Numbered from the stretch's first letter, positions 1-5,333 are shown. The stretch: 5,333 bases of DNA from Planctomycetota bacterium (GCA_021852245.1 JAJZNY010000162.1:1-5333); one strand, 5' to 3'. Translations and numbers: made by a program. The notes: generated by a model not told the origin, from the sequence alone.

Positions 1-396
1 GGCCATCTGTTTTGTTTTTTCAATACCGACCTGATATCGACCGTCACCGTCGAAGGTGATGAGTTCGGCCCCCAACTGATGGATGAGCTGCCGCCGTTCC
101 CGACTGGCGATGCTGTCCATGAGTATCGCCACGCGATATCCCATTGCCGCCCCCACCATCGCCAGCGCTATGCCCGTATTTCCGCTGCTGCATTCGAGCA
201 CGATGGAGTCCGGCTTGAGAAGCCCTCGCTGCTCGGCATCGAGCAGGACGCGGGCGGCGAAGCGATCTTTGATACTGCCGCTGGGGTTGAGGAATTCACA
301 CTTGGCGTAGATGGTGATGCCCCGATCTTGAAAATACAGCTCGAGCATGGGTGTATTTCCGATGAGGCCTATGACCGCCCGCGTGTCTTTGCGCAT
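1..396 (-). CDS. PLP-dependent cysteine synthase family protein (3' part outside window)
   Basis: First 132 codons of a fold-type II PLP enzyme; the window edge cuts off the rest. Seen: an N-terminal LIGNTPML segment (residues 11-18), the NPSGSIKDR motif (37-45) whose Lys43 should form the Schiff base with PLP, the SSGNTG substrate/phosphate loop (70-75), and the ERRQLIHQLGAEL stretch (100-112) typical of O-acetylserine sulfhydrylases and cystathionine beta-synthases. The family joins an activated serine (O-acetylserine or serine) to sulfide or homocysteine in the cytoplasm. The start ATG at 396 has an AAAGGTG Shine-Dalgarno sequence about 7 bases upstream and sits 21 bases after the tdh stop, so the two are probably co-transcribed. 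CysK, CysM and CBS cannot be told apart because the C-terminal half is missing. The family is secure; the exact substrate is not. Confidence 0.9.
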   Translation of the reverse strand, partial: MRKDTRAVIGLIGNTPMLELYFQDRGITIYAKCEFLNPSGSIKDRFAARVLLDAEQRGLLKPDSIVLECSSGNTGIALAMVGAAMGYRVAILMDSIASRERRQLIHQLGAELITFDGDGRYQVGIEKTKQMA

Positions 397-417
397 GAGC
401 GAACACCTTTCGTAAGG

Positions 418-1443
418 TTAATCCCAATCCAATATCACCTTGCCGCAATTTCCGCCGAACATCACTTCAAATCCCTTTTCATATTCGGTGTAATGGAAGC
501 GATGCGTGATGACGGGCGAAATATTCAGGCCGCTCTGGAGCATCACCGTCATCTTGTACCAGGTTTCATACATTTCGCGGCCGTAGATACCCCGGATCGT
601 CAACATATTGAATATGACGGTATTCCAGTCAATGGCCATTTCTTTTTCAGGAATGCCCAGCATCGCAATTTTTCCGCCGTGGCACATACCGGCGAGCATC
701 TGGTGGAATGCATCCGCATTGCCCGACATTTCAAGTCCAACATCAAAGCCTTCCTTCATCCCCAGGCGTTTCTGACATTGGGGGAGTGTGTCGGTGCGCA
801 CGTCAATCGCTTCCGTTGCTCCCATGCGCCTGGCAAGCTCAAGGCGATACGGATTCACATCGGTGACCACGACGTAGCGAGCGCCAGCATGACGAACAAC
901 GGCAGTTGCCATCAGACCGATCGGCCCGGCGCCGGTAATGAGGACATCCTCACCCAGAACATCAAACGCCAGCGCCGTATGGACGGCATTGCCGAATGGA
1001 TCAAAGATGGCGGCGGTTTCCAGAGGGACGGCGGGGTCGTGCGCCCAGACATTGCTGACGGGAATCGAGAGAAACTCGGCAAACGCACCGGGCCGATTGA
1101 CCCCAATGCCGCGCGTATCCTTGCAGAGATGGCGGCGGCCAGCGAGGCAATTGCGACATCGCCCGCAGACCACGTGCCCTTCGCCGCTGACCAGTTCGCC
1201 GGGAACAAAATCATGTACGTCGGAACCCACTTCCACAATGCGTCCGACAAATTCATGGCCGACCGTCATCGGCACGGGAATGGTTTTCGCAGCCCAGGCA
1301 TCCCATTTATAGATGTGCAGGTCGGTGCCGCAGATGCCGGTCTTAAGAATTTTTACCAGAACATCATGGGGTCCAACCTCGGGCTTGGGAACATCCTGCA
1401 ACCAGAGTCCGCGCTCCGAGCGTAACTTTACCAGCGCCTTCAT
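418..1443 (-). CDS. tdh: L-threonine 3-dehydrogenase
   Basis: Zinc-dependent, NAD-dependent cytoplasmic dehydrogenase converting L-threonine to L-2-amino-3-oxobutanoate, the first step of threonine breakdown to glycine and acetyl-CoA or to aminoacetone. The 341 residues equal the E. coli enzyme in length, and the two align by eye almost without gaps. Catalytic zinc ligands Cys38, His63 and Glu64 are present, with Thr40 and His43 of the CGTDLH motif. The four structural-zinc cysteines are 93, 96, 99 and 107. The Rossmann motif GAGPIG is at 171-176, with the NAD-ribose-binding acid Asp195 in VVTDVN. The ending GKVILDWD is characteristic. The start ATG at 1443 has GGGAGA about 7 bases upstream. 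No kbl (2-amino-3-oxobutanoate CoA ligase) is seen; the next gene is a cysteine synthase homologue. Only 87 bases separate the start from repeat copy A. They hold no strong promoter; TTGCGT-16-TACCAT is a weak candidate. Confidence 0.97.
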   Translation of the reverse strand: MKALVKLRSERGLWLQDVPKPEVGPHDVLVKILKTGICGTDLHIYKWDAWAAKTIPVPMTVGHEFVGRIVEVGSDVHDFVPGELVSGEGHVVCGRCRNCLAGRRHLCKDTRGIGVNRPGAFAEFLSIPVSNVWAHDPAVPLETAAIFDPFGNAVHTALAFDVLGEDVLITGAGPIGLMATAVVRHAGARYVVVTDVNPYRLELARRMGATEAIDVRTDTLPQCQKRLGMKEGFDVGLEMSGNADAFHQMLAGMCHGGKIAMLGIPEKEMAIDWNTVIFNMLTIRGIYGREMYETWYKMTVMLQSGLNISPVITHRFHYTEYEKGFEVMFGGNCGKVILDWD

Positions 1444-1580
1444 GGCATGGTCTCCCGAAAATCCTCATTGCCAGAGATGAAATGGTAGGCGATTGCTGCG
1501 GCTACGCAAGCAATGGAGGTTAGACGTAAGCCAGTTGCGATGTTGGTATTGCCGCATTGCGACGTGTCGGGCCGAGTTGA

Positions 1581-1749
1581 AGCTACCTGATCGTGAAAAA
1601 GACCGGCCCCCTGTTCAAAGAGTTTTTTCGCCCATTCATAAAACATCCCGAGTGGTAGGGGCTTCTGGCAGAGGTCGTAAATCGAGGTCTTTTCCAGCAG
1701 GGTGTTCCCACAGAATGGCCATCGTCCCAGTTCCGGTGTAGTGACGACG
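1581..1749 (-). pseudogene. IS3-type transposase OrfA remnant, frameshifted (copy A)
   Basis: The minus strand reads RRHYTGTGTMAILWEH, then after a one-base shift LLEKTSIYDLCQKPL and GMFYEWAKKLFEQGAGLF. In intact members of this helix-turn-helix transposase family (HTH_Tnp_1-like) the pattern is RRxYTxEQKVAILRxHLLEKxPxSDLC followed by FYxWQKxLFENGAAAF, so this is the N-terminal DNA-binding part only. An extra base near 1701-1706 breaks the frame between WEH and LLEK. No DDE catalytic part follows. The open stretch in the LLEK frame happens to continue to the start of tdh, but the part beyond GLFHDQ shows no family similarity. It is not expected to be functional. Confidence 0.7.
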
Positions 1750-1755
1750 TACATC

Positions 1756-1773
1756 GGAGATAAAGCGGTCTCC
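1756..1773 (-). promoter_or_regulatory. Hairpin over the OrfA ribosome-binding region (copy A)
   Basis: On the minus strand GGAGA (1773-1769) can pair with TCTCC (1760-1756) across an 8-base loop, just upstream of the ATG-like start of the OrfA remnant. The same pair is kept in copy B. Hairpins that mask the ribosome-binding site are known in several insertion sequences; that this one served that role is inference from position and conservation. Confidence 0.3.
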
Positions 1774-1829
1774 CTGTTCGGCGCTACACCATATGATAAT
1801 CAGAAAAACTATTTCTTATCCTCCGACTG

Positions 1830-1934
1830 ATGCAGAACGCCAATCGGAATACCGCCATGAAATTCCAAATCAGTGCAATACCTACCATCATGCTCTTCAA
1901 GAATGGAGAAGTGGTCACACAATTTGTCGGCCTG
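1830..1934 (+). pseudogene. Thioredoxin C-terminal fragment (copy A)
   Basis: The plus strand encodes a short piece matching the second half of thioredoxin: NTAMKFQISAIPT followed by IMLFKNGEVVTQFVGL. The cis-proline motif IPT, the LFKNGEV strand-turn and the Gly of FVGL (equivalent to E. coli Gly92) are all present. The N-terminal half with the CGPC active site is absent, and the last 18 or so residues expected after FVGL are replaced by unrelated sequence. An open frame runs on to 2063, but that extension is antisense to the end of the DUF4159 gene. This is a gene fragment carried in the repeat, not a working redox protein. Confidence 0.75.
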
Positions 1935-1967
1935 TATATCGACCACGATCGTGCCGAGGGCCGTCAG

Positions 1968-4328
1968 CTAATGGGCGGCCGCGTAGCACAGCACATTACG
2001 CGTGAGATTGATAGCCGATTTGGGAGTGTATCCAAGAATACCCCATGTATTAGTCCCAAGTAATCCCGATGTAATGTCATCTTGAGAAAATATCACCACC
2101 CAGCGTCCATTCTTCTTGACGCCGAGCAGTTGAGGCGTACTCTTGAATCCCATTTTTCTGGTGTAATAAATGCGGTACGTGGCGTGCTCCGCATTGATAC
2201 CGCCCGGAAACTTGCCCTGATAAATGCTGCATTGACTCGGCAGGCTGACCAATGGCGTATTGGGATAGAGTTTTCGAATCAAGTGCTGAACCGAATCACT
2301 GAACGACAGATTGCCGCCGGCAGCATTGGCATATAACATGCCGCCGCCATTGAGAAATTTTCGGATGGCGGCAATGTCCGTCGATGAAAACGACACCTTG
2401 CCCGTGCCGGTTAAATCGAGCACCTTGATGCCACTTCCTTGCAGAGCCTGCGGAGTCACGGACGAAACCTTCACAGTTGTCTGAAACTTGGCGGCCGCCA
2501 GTTTTGCCATCCGCTTCCAGGCGCCCGGTTCCGGATTCCAATTCCCGGTAAATTTCAGCAGTCCTACGTTGACGCTTCGCACAGCTCCGCTCTGCGGTGG
2601 TGGCACGACAAGGGACGTCAGACGAGTTCCCAATGAGCTCTTGCCCGTGCAATAGAGAAAGAGATTGATCGGAAATTGCCAGTAGGTCTGTTCAGAAAAT
2701 TCCCGCCGTTGCCAAACCGTACCGATATTCTCCGGTGAGATAACCCAGAGATATCTTACCCCGTTTGACATGGCCATGGTTGGCAGATCCATGTGGTAGT
2801 AGGGTTGCATACGCATAAGTTTGTTTTTGGGTGTGAGCGATTTGAATTCATATTTGTGCTTGACGACTTCACCTGCATATTTGATCATCGCCTGGCGGAA
2901 GCTAAATGATCCGTTGACGGGAGCACAATAGATGAGCCCGCCGTCATTAACATATTCTCGCAGCCGATCAATCTGCGCTTTGGTAAATTTCGGATCGCGA
3001 TCTCCGGAAATATATAAAATGGGTGAGTTGAGCCATTGCGATACCGGTGAATTGATGTTGACAACCTGCCAACTGAGAGACGACTCGGTATGATCGGTCA
3101 CATATGACGTCATATTCGCCACATCACGCGGGTAGATATTCCATCGTCCATAGTAATTCTTTCCATATTCGAGTTTGCTCATGAAAATGGGATTCAAACC
3201 ACGATCAAGAATGAGCAGTGCATATGCCGTACCGATTGCATTGCTGCCGTATCCGCTCTCGGATGGGAAATTACACTTCCATGAGCCGCTGGGCGAAGGG
3301 TGAAAACTCACGGTCAGCGTGTGTGCAAATGCATTGTACCAATTCTGTCCCCCAAACTCGGCCAAGCCGCTGGCCAGACCAACACGTTCGTACCCGTACA
3401 TTTCGTATTCATCATTGGTGGTTGCCGGAAAGTGTTTGTTAATCCAAGCCAAGCCTCGCAGCACCGCCGGGTCAGGCGGAAGACGCCCGCCGCCTTCCTC
3501 GGCCCCGAGAAATTCATCACAGATCAAAAGACTCGCCACTCCTGCGGCAGTAAAGGTTGGCGATCTCCTTGGTGGACTCCGCCGTGCGAATCCACTGCCG
3601 CGGAAATAGGCATAGCCCCAGCTTCCGTCAAGACTCTGTTTGCGCCGCCAATGGCTCGCCGCGACTTCCCAATATCGACTGGGGATACCGATTCCGTAGT
3701 GGGCACAAGCCCAGACACCCAGTACACCATATTGCGTGTTCGAATTATCCCAAATCTGCTTGACCGTTGCCCGTCCATAATACTTCTTGATTGCCGGCGG
3801 ACCCCATGCATAGGTATACCCACCATCTGGCCTCATGCTTTCAAGCAGAAATCGGCCGTCGAGGACAAGGGCCCTCCGATACGCCGATCTGTGCGGCAAC
3901 AGGGCCAGGGCATTGGCGGCAAAACTGGAATAATAAGTTGTCGGGTAATGATGGGTCACCAGATATTCAATCGCGCGATGCATGGCCGGCTTGAAAATGT
4001 TCAAGCGGTTCAGATGCAGTGTTTGCTCGACATCCAGCAACGCCTCAGTTGCAAGCGCCGTTTTTCCGCCGATATCGTTCACCCAAGGTACGCTGCTCTT
4101 CGCTCTTTCCCATAACCGATGGGGTTTTTCCTGAGAAAGCATGAAATTCACGCCCAGGCGGATATCGTGGATGATCAATTGTGGTGTAACCCTGACTACC
4201 GGTCGTGGTTTGCGTTGGGGGTGTTTTTGCGGTAGCGGGCGAGCGAAACAATGATGACCTCCAAAAGTTAGACCGATGGTGGCGATAACCACCACTACAA
4301 GTCCCCGGGATAACCGATTTTTATTCAT
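1968..4328 (-). CDS. Secreted cyclase/prenyltransferase-barrel protein with two DUF4159-like domains
   Basis: A 786-residue protein of unknown function. The start at 4328 is chosen because GGAGG lies 8 bases upstream and the product then begins with a clean signal peptide: MNKNR, a hydrophobic run at about 9-22, and probable cleavage after Cys-Phe-Ala (27-29). An in-frame ATG seven codons earlier is less likely. Residues about 48-385 look like an alpha-alpha barrel of the squalene cyclase/prenyltransferase type, with repeats RPDGGYTY (166-173), SLDGSWGY (232-239) and SGSW (347-350). Residues about 393-568 form one DUF4159-like domain (SPILYISGDRDPKFT, then YVNDGGLIYC). Residues about 583-783 form a second (GNWNPEPGAWKRMA, FLNGGGMLYANAAGG, and an ending INLTRNVLCYAAAH). 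The domain is common in planctomycetes. The signal peptide places it outside the inner membrane. Nothing in the neighbourhood reveals its role, and no cyclase catalytic acid motif (DXDD) was seen. It lies between two direct repeats. Confidence 0.88.
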   Translation of the reverse strand: MNKNRLSRGLVVVVIATIGLTFGGHHCFARPLPQKHPQRKPRPVVRVTPQLIIHDIRLGVNFMLSQEKPHRLWERAKSSVPWVNDIGGKTALATEALLDVEQTLHLNRLNIFKPAMHRAIEYLVTHHYPTTYYSSFAANALALLPHRSAYRRALVLDGRFLLESMRPDGGYTYAWGPPAIKKYYGRATVKQIWDNSNTQYGVLGVWACAHYGIGIPSRYWEVAASHWRRKQSLDGSWGYAYFRGSGFARRSPPRRSPTFTAAGVASLLICDEFLGAEEGGGRLPPDPAVLRGLAWINKHFPATTNDEYEMYGYERVGLASGLAEFGGQNWYNAFAHTLTVSFHPSPSGSWKCNFPSESGYGSNAIGTAYALLILDRGLNPIFMSKLEYGKNYYGRWNIYPRDVANMTSYVTDHTESSLSWQVVNINSPVSQWLNSPILYISGDRDPKFTKAQIDRLREYVNDGGLIYCAPVNGSFSFRQAMIKYAGEVVKHKYEFKSLTPKNKLMRMQPYYHMDLPTMAMSNGVRYLWVISPENIGTVWQRREFSEQTYWQFPINLFLYCTGKSSLGTRLTSLVVPPPQSGAVRSVNVGLLKFTGNWNPEPGAWKRMAKLAAAKFQTTVKVSSVTPQALQGSGIKVLDLTGTGKVSFSSTDIAAIRKFLNGGGMLYANAAGGNLSFSDSVQHLIRKLYPNTPLVSLPSQCSIYQGKFPGGINAEHATYRIYYTRKMGFKSTPQLLGVKKNGRWVVIFSQDDITSGLLGTNTWGILGYTPKSAINLTRNVLCYAAAH

Positions 4329-4336
4329 TCTTAAGG

Positions 4337-4341
4337 CCTCC
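4337..4341 (-). promoter_or_regulatory. Shine-Dalgarno site fixing the start of the DUF4159 gene
   Basis: The minus strand has GGAGG, then CCTTAAGA, then ATG at 4328. This near-ideal spacing selects that start over the in-frame ATG at 4349, and it leaves the signal peptide with a normal short basic N-terminus. Confidence 0.75.
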
Positions 4342-4378
4342 GCTAACATGATTGGAGGAAAATCGAGGATCGTACATG

Positions 4379-4399
4379 TTCGAGCCCGAATTTCGAGCC
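4379..4399. repeat. Short direct repeat TTCGAGCC in the DUF4159 gene leader
   Basis: TTCGAGCC occurs at 4379-4386 and again at 4392-4399, 13 bases apart start to start, at the junction between repeat copy B and the DUF4159 gene leader. It could be a regulatory site or a duplication left at the edge of the repeat. It may also be chance. Confidence 0.3.
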
Positions 4400-4445
4400 G
4401 GTTGCGATGTTGTTATTATTGTATGGCGACGTGTCGGGCCGAGTT

Positions 4446-4618
4446 GAACCCACCTGATCGTCGAAAAGCCCGGCCCCCTGTTCAAGGAGTTTTTTCGGCA
4501 TGTTCATAGAACATGCCGGGGGGGCACCCTGCTTCTGGCAGAGATCGGAAATCGGGGTCTTTTCCAGCAGGGATTCACGCAGCATGTACATCGTCCCAAC
4601 TCCGGTATAGTGACGACG
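4446..4618 (-). pseudogene. IS3-type transposase OrfA remnant (copy B)
   Basis: The minus strand reads in one frame RRHYTGVGTMYMLRE, SLLEKTPISDLCQKQG, a garbled stretch, then KKLLEQGAGLFDDQV. This matches the N-terminal helix-turn-helix of IS3-type OrfA proteins better than copy A does at LLEKTPISDLCQKQG. In the garbled stretch two length changes (+2 and +1 relative to copy A) restore frame but scramble the expected GMFYEW recognition-helix residues. The ATG at 4623 is out of frame with RRHY, as in copy A, so the start was probably already damaged before the repeat spread. No catalytic domain follows. Confidence 0.7.
4496..4518. repeat. Perfect 10-base inverted repeat with 3-base loop inside copy B
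   Basis: CGGCATGTTC, ATA, GAACATGCCG. Copy A has no such palindrome at the corresponding place. On the minus strand it is followed by AAAAAA and on the plus strand by a run of seven G, so neither strand gives the U tract of an intrinsic terminator. It coincides with the garbled part of the OrfA remnant. Confidence 0.9.
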
Positions 4619-4624
4619 TACATT

Positions 4625-4642
4625 GGAGATAAAACGGTCTCC
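4625..4642 (-). promoter_or_regulatory. Hairpin over the OrfA ribosome-binding region (copy B)
   Basis: Minus-strand GGAGA (4642-4638) can pair with TCTCC (4629-4625) across 8 bases. The GGAGA arm overlaps the AAGGAG Shine-Dalgarno-like sequence at 4644-4639. The loop differs by one base from copy A while both arms are unchanged. Confidence 0.3.
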
Positions 4643-4656
4643 TTGTTCGACACCAC

Positions 4657-4665
4657 ATTATACCA
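4657..4665 (-). promoter_or_regulatory. Extended -10 promoter element pointing toward the DUF4159 gene
   Basis: The minus strand reads TGGTATAAT, a perfect -10 hexamer with the TG extension. A good -35 is not evident at 17 bases, which extended -10 promoters can tolerate. Transcription would start near 4650, cross the OrfA remnant and reach the DUF4159 gene start at 4328, giving a leader of about 320 bases. It was probably the transposase promoter originally. Copy A has a diverged sequence (TTATCATATGG) at the same place. Confidence 0.45.
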
Positions 4666-4695
4666 TACGAAGAAAAGCCATTTCTTGTTCTCCGA

Positions 4696-4851
4696 CTGAA
4701 GCAGAACACCTATCGGAATACCGCCATGAAGTTCCAAATCAGTGCAATACCCACCATCATGCTCTTCAAGAGTGGAGAAGTGGTCAAAAAAATTGTCCGC
4801 CTCACACCGAAGAAGGATTTTAAGTCGGCAATTGATGCTTTGCTGGCATAG
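4696..4851 (+). pseudogene. Thioredoxin C-terminal fragment (copy B, with natural stop)
   Basis: Plus-strand codons read NTAMKFQISAIPT, IMLFKSGEVVKKIV and RLTPKKDFKSAIDALLA, then TAG. From IPT to the end there are 34 residues, exactly as in E. coli thioredoxin (IPTLLLFKNGEV and onward to DANLA). The conserved Gly of the VGxL segment is Arg here, a sign of decay or specialisation. The CGPC half is missing: upstream the frame runs into the OrfA repeat. An ATG at 4726 could start a 41-residue peptide, but no convincing ribosome-binding site precedes it. It is best read as the tail of a thioredoxin gene cut by the transposable element. Confidence 0.78.
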
Positions 4852-5067
4852 TTCGCCCAGCCTGTTCACAAAAGAGGTTGCAAAGACTTGGAAAGACCGG
4901 CCCCAAATCAGGCCGGGCAAACACCACCTGCCCCTACGTGCGCTTCTGCTTCCAGAAACACAGCCAGATGTATCATGGGCAATGGAATAATGGTTTGGCA
5001 TCGACAGTTTGCCTAACCCGGATATTTCATCGGTTTTAGCCGCGAGCGATCGGACCGCAGCGTCGGA
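4852..5067. other. Intergenic stretch with no supported gene
   Basis: No reading frame here has a plausible start, ribosome-binding site and recognisable product on either strand. The only local structure seen is CCGGCC / GGCCGG around 4895-4916 with an 8-base loop. On the minus strand it is followed by TCTTTCC, a poor terminator at best. Confidence 0.5.
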
Positions 5068-5090
5068 GGTCATTCTGGCCAGTTTTTTTT
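5068..5090 (+). terminator. Possible intrinsic terminator
   Basis: GGTCA (5068-5072) pairs with TGGCC (5076-5080) across the triloop TTC, followed by AG and eight T. The stem is short (5 pairs, one of them G-U), so strength is uncertain. It is rightly placed to end plus-strand transcription through the thioredoxin fragment, or to insulate the RNA-like region to its right. Confidence 0.4.
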
Positions 5091-5180
5091 CGGGTTGGCG
5101 CATTGAGCGCGTAGCGCTTCCGGCCCCCCAACTTCTTTACCTATATGTCTGTTCCATGCGTCAGTCCTTTCTTTTCTGAT

Positions 5181-5333
5181 GGGCCACTCCGGTTTAACCG
5201 CTCATTTGTGTACTGGTTCAGCCTGAAAAGGAGAACGAGTCCCGGTGCCTAAGGGACTACGGGCTTTGCACGATTGCGTTTGACGAGGCATGGGGAAGAT
5301 GCTCTGAACCAGTGGGTTACCGGGCGGCGTCCT
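5181..5333 (+). ncRNA. Candidate structured RNA, 6S RNA-like (3' end may lie outside window)
   Basis: The segment can fold into one long interrupted hairpin. The inner stem is ACTGGTTCAG (5212-5221) with CTGAACCAGT (5304-5313), 10 perfect pairs plus a flanking U-G. The outer stem is CCGGT (5189-5193) with ACCGG (5319-5323), extendable by GCC (5183-5185) with GGC (5326-5328). Between the stems is a large asymmetric bubble with an 18-base 5' strand and a few bases on the 3' side. The terminal part holds a further hairpin AGTCCC / GGGACT (5238-5243, 5253-5258). This closing stem, bubble and terminal stem layout matches 6S RNA, which binds sigma-70 RNA polymerase. GGGCCACTCC on the 5' side and GGGTTAC on the 3' side recall E. 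coli 6S (GGGCCAGTCC and GGGTTAC) at similar spacing. There is no coding potential. The 6S identity is inference. Confidence 0.33.

Larger units (their letters stand above)
1531..1934. repeat. Chimeric dispersed repeat, copy A (OrfA fragment plus thioredoxin 3' fragment)
   Basis: This stretch aligns over its whole length, with small indels and roughly four-fifths identity by eye, to 4398-4803 in the same orientation. Shared blocks include GACGTGTCGGGCCGAGTTGA, CTTTTCCAGCAGGG, GTGACGACGTACAT and CCATCATGCTCTTCAAGA. Reading the minus strand gives an IS3-type transposase OrfA fragment; reading the plus strand of the right-hand third gives thioredoxin codons. Homology starts at the GCCAGTTGCGATGTTG block and stops sharply after the codons for FVGL, 33 bases from the stop of the DUF4159 gene. 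No terminal inverted repeats or target-site duplications were recognised. It lies 87 bases upstream of tdh. Confidence 0.85.
4398..4803. repeat. Chimeric dispersed repeat, copy B (OrfA fragment plus thioredoxin 3' fragment)
   Basis: Direct copy of 1531-1934, with the OrfA fragment and the thioredoxin fragment joined at the same point. Unlike copy A, the flank to the right continues as in-frame thioredoxin codons to a natural stop at 4849-4851, so this copy keeps more of the captured gene. Its left edge is 69 bases upstream of the start of the DUF4159 gene, the same relation that copy A has to tdh. No inverted terminal repeats were found. Confidence 0.85.

Noticed and set aside
79..1425. Long plus-strand open frame of 448 codons
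   Set aside because: It is antisense to tdh and the cysteine synthase gene, shows no recognisable domain, and arises from the codon bias of the real minus-strand genes.
1830..2063. 77-residue protein starting with the thioredoxin fragment of copy A
   Set aside because: After codon 35 it is antisense to the end of the DUF4159 gene and loses all thioredoxin similarity; treated as a truncated fragment.
3300..4115. Plus-strand open frame of 271 codons
   Set aside because: It lies wholly antisense to the DUF4159-protein gene, has no ribosome-binding site and a low-complexity, family-less product.
4496..4518. Intrinsic terminator at the perfect palindrome
   Set aside because: Neither strand has a U tract after the stem: A residues follow on the minus strand and G residues on the plus strand.
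1531..4803. Composite transposon carrying the DUF4159 gene as cargo
   Set aside because: The flanking repeats contain only an N-terminal transposase fragment and show no terminal inverted repeats or target duplication, so transposition as a unit cannot be supported.
4504..5103. Minus-strand open frame of 199 codons
   Set aside because: Its middle is antisense to the thioredoxin fragment and its end is the wrong frame of the OrfA remnant, so it is a composite shadow.
5137..5157. Tiny minus-strand open frame (six codons and a stop) after an AAAGGA sequence
   Set aside because: Too short to assign, no downstream gene to act on, and it overlaps the region just left of the RNA-like fold; likely chance.
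5189..5328. Integron attC site suggested by the inverted repeat
   Set aside because: The RYYYAAC and GTTRRRY core sites are not present in the right arrangement and no cassette gene is attached.
5181..5333. tRNA, tmRNA, RNase P or SRP RNA at the right edge
   Set aside because: None of the conserved marks were found: no TPsiC arm with matching acceptor, no RNase P GAGGAAAGUCC motif, no SRP GGAAGGAAGCAGCC loop.

Overview
The window looks like chromosomal sequence from a free-living bacterium, most likely a planctomycete or a relative in the PVC group. The main clue is the large secreted protein that joins a cyclase/prenyltransferase-like barrel to DUF4159-type domains, an architecture I associate mostly with Planctomycetota. 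The transposase remnants fit but do not prove this, so the taxonomy is inference. All three intact or partial genes lie on the minus strand.

Layout in + coordinates. 1-396 is the first 132 codons of a PLP-dependent cysteine synthase-family enzyme, cut by the window edge. 418-1443 is a complete L-threonine 3-dehydrogenase (tdh), 21 bases upstream of it in a probable two-gene operon. 1531-1934 and 4398-4803 are two diverged direct copies of one roughly 405-base chimeric repeat. Each copy holds an antisense fragment of an IS3-type transposase OrfA and a sense fragment of the 3' half of a thioredoxin gene, joined in the same way. Between the copies, 1968-4328 encodes an exported 786-residue protein with an N-terminal alpha-helical barrel and two tandem DUF4159-like domains. 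The last 480 bases carry no convincing gene. They hold a possible terminator at 5068-5090 and a region from about 5181 to the edge that can fold into a long interrupted hairpin resembling 6S RNA.

How it works together. Tdh oxidises threonine to 2-amino-3-oxobutanoate, and the cysteine synthase-like enzyme probably makes cysteine or a related beta-substituted amino acid, so the left end is an amino-acid metabolism operon. The DUF4159 protein has no visible metabolic link to it. Each repeat copy sits in the same orientation directly upstream of a minus-strand gene, copy A before tdh and copy B before the DUF4159 gene. Copy B keeps an excellent extended -10 element pointing toward that gene. The repeats may therefore be decayed mobile DNA that now supplies promoter sequence.

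The most notable non-gene signals are this chimeric repeat, a templated (quasipalindrome-correction) mutation inside copy B, and the 6S-like fold at the right edge. I found no CRISPR array, tRNA, rRNA or intact mobile element.
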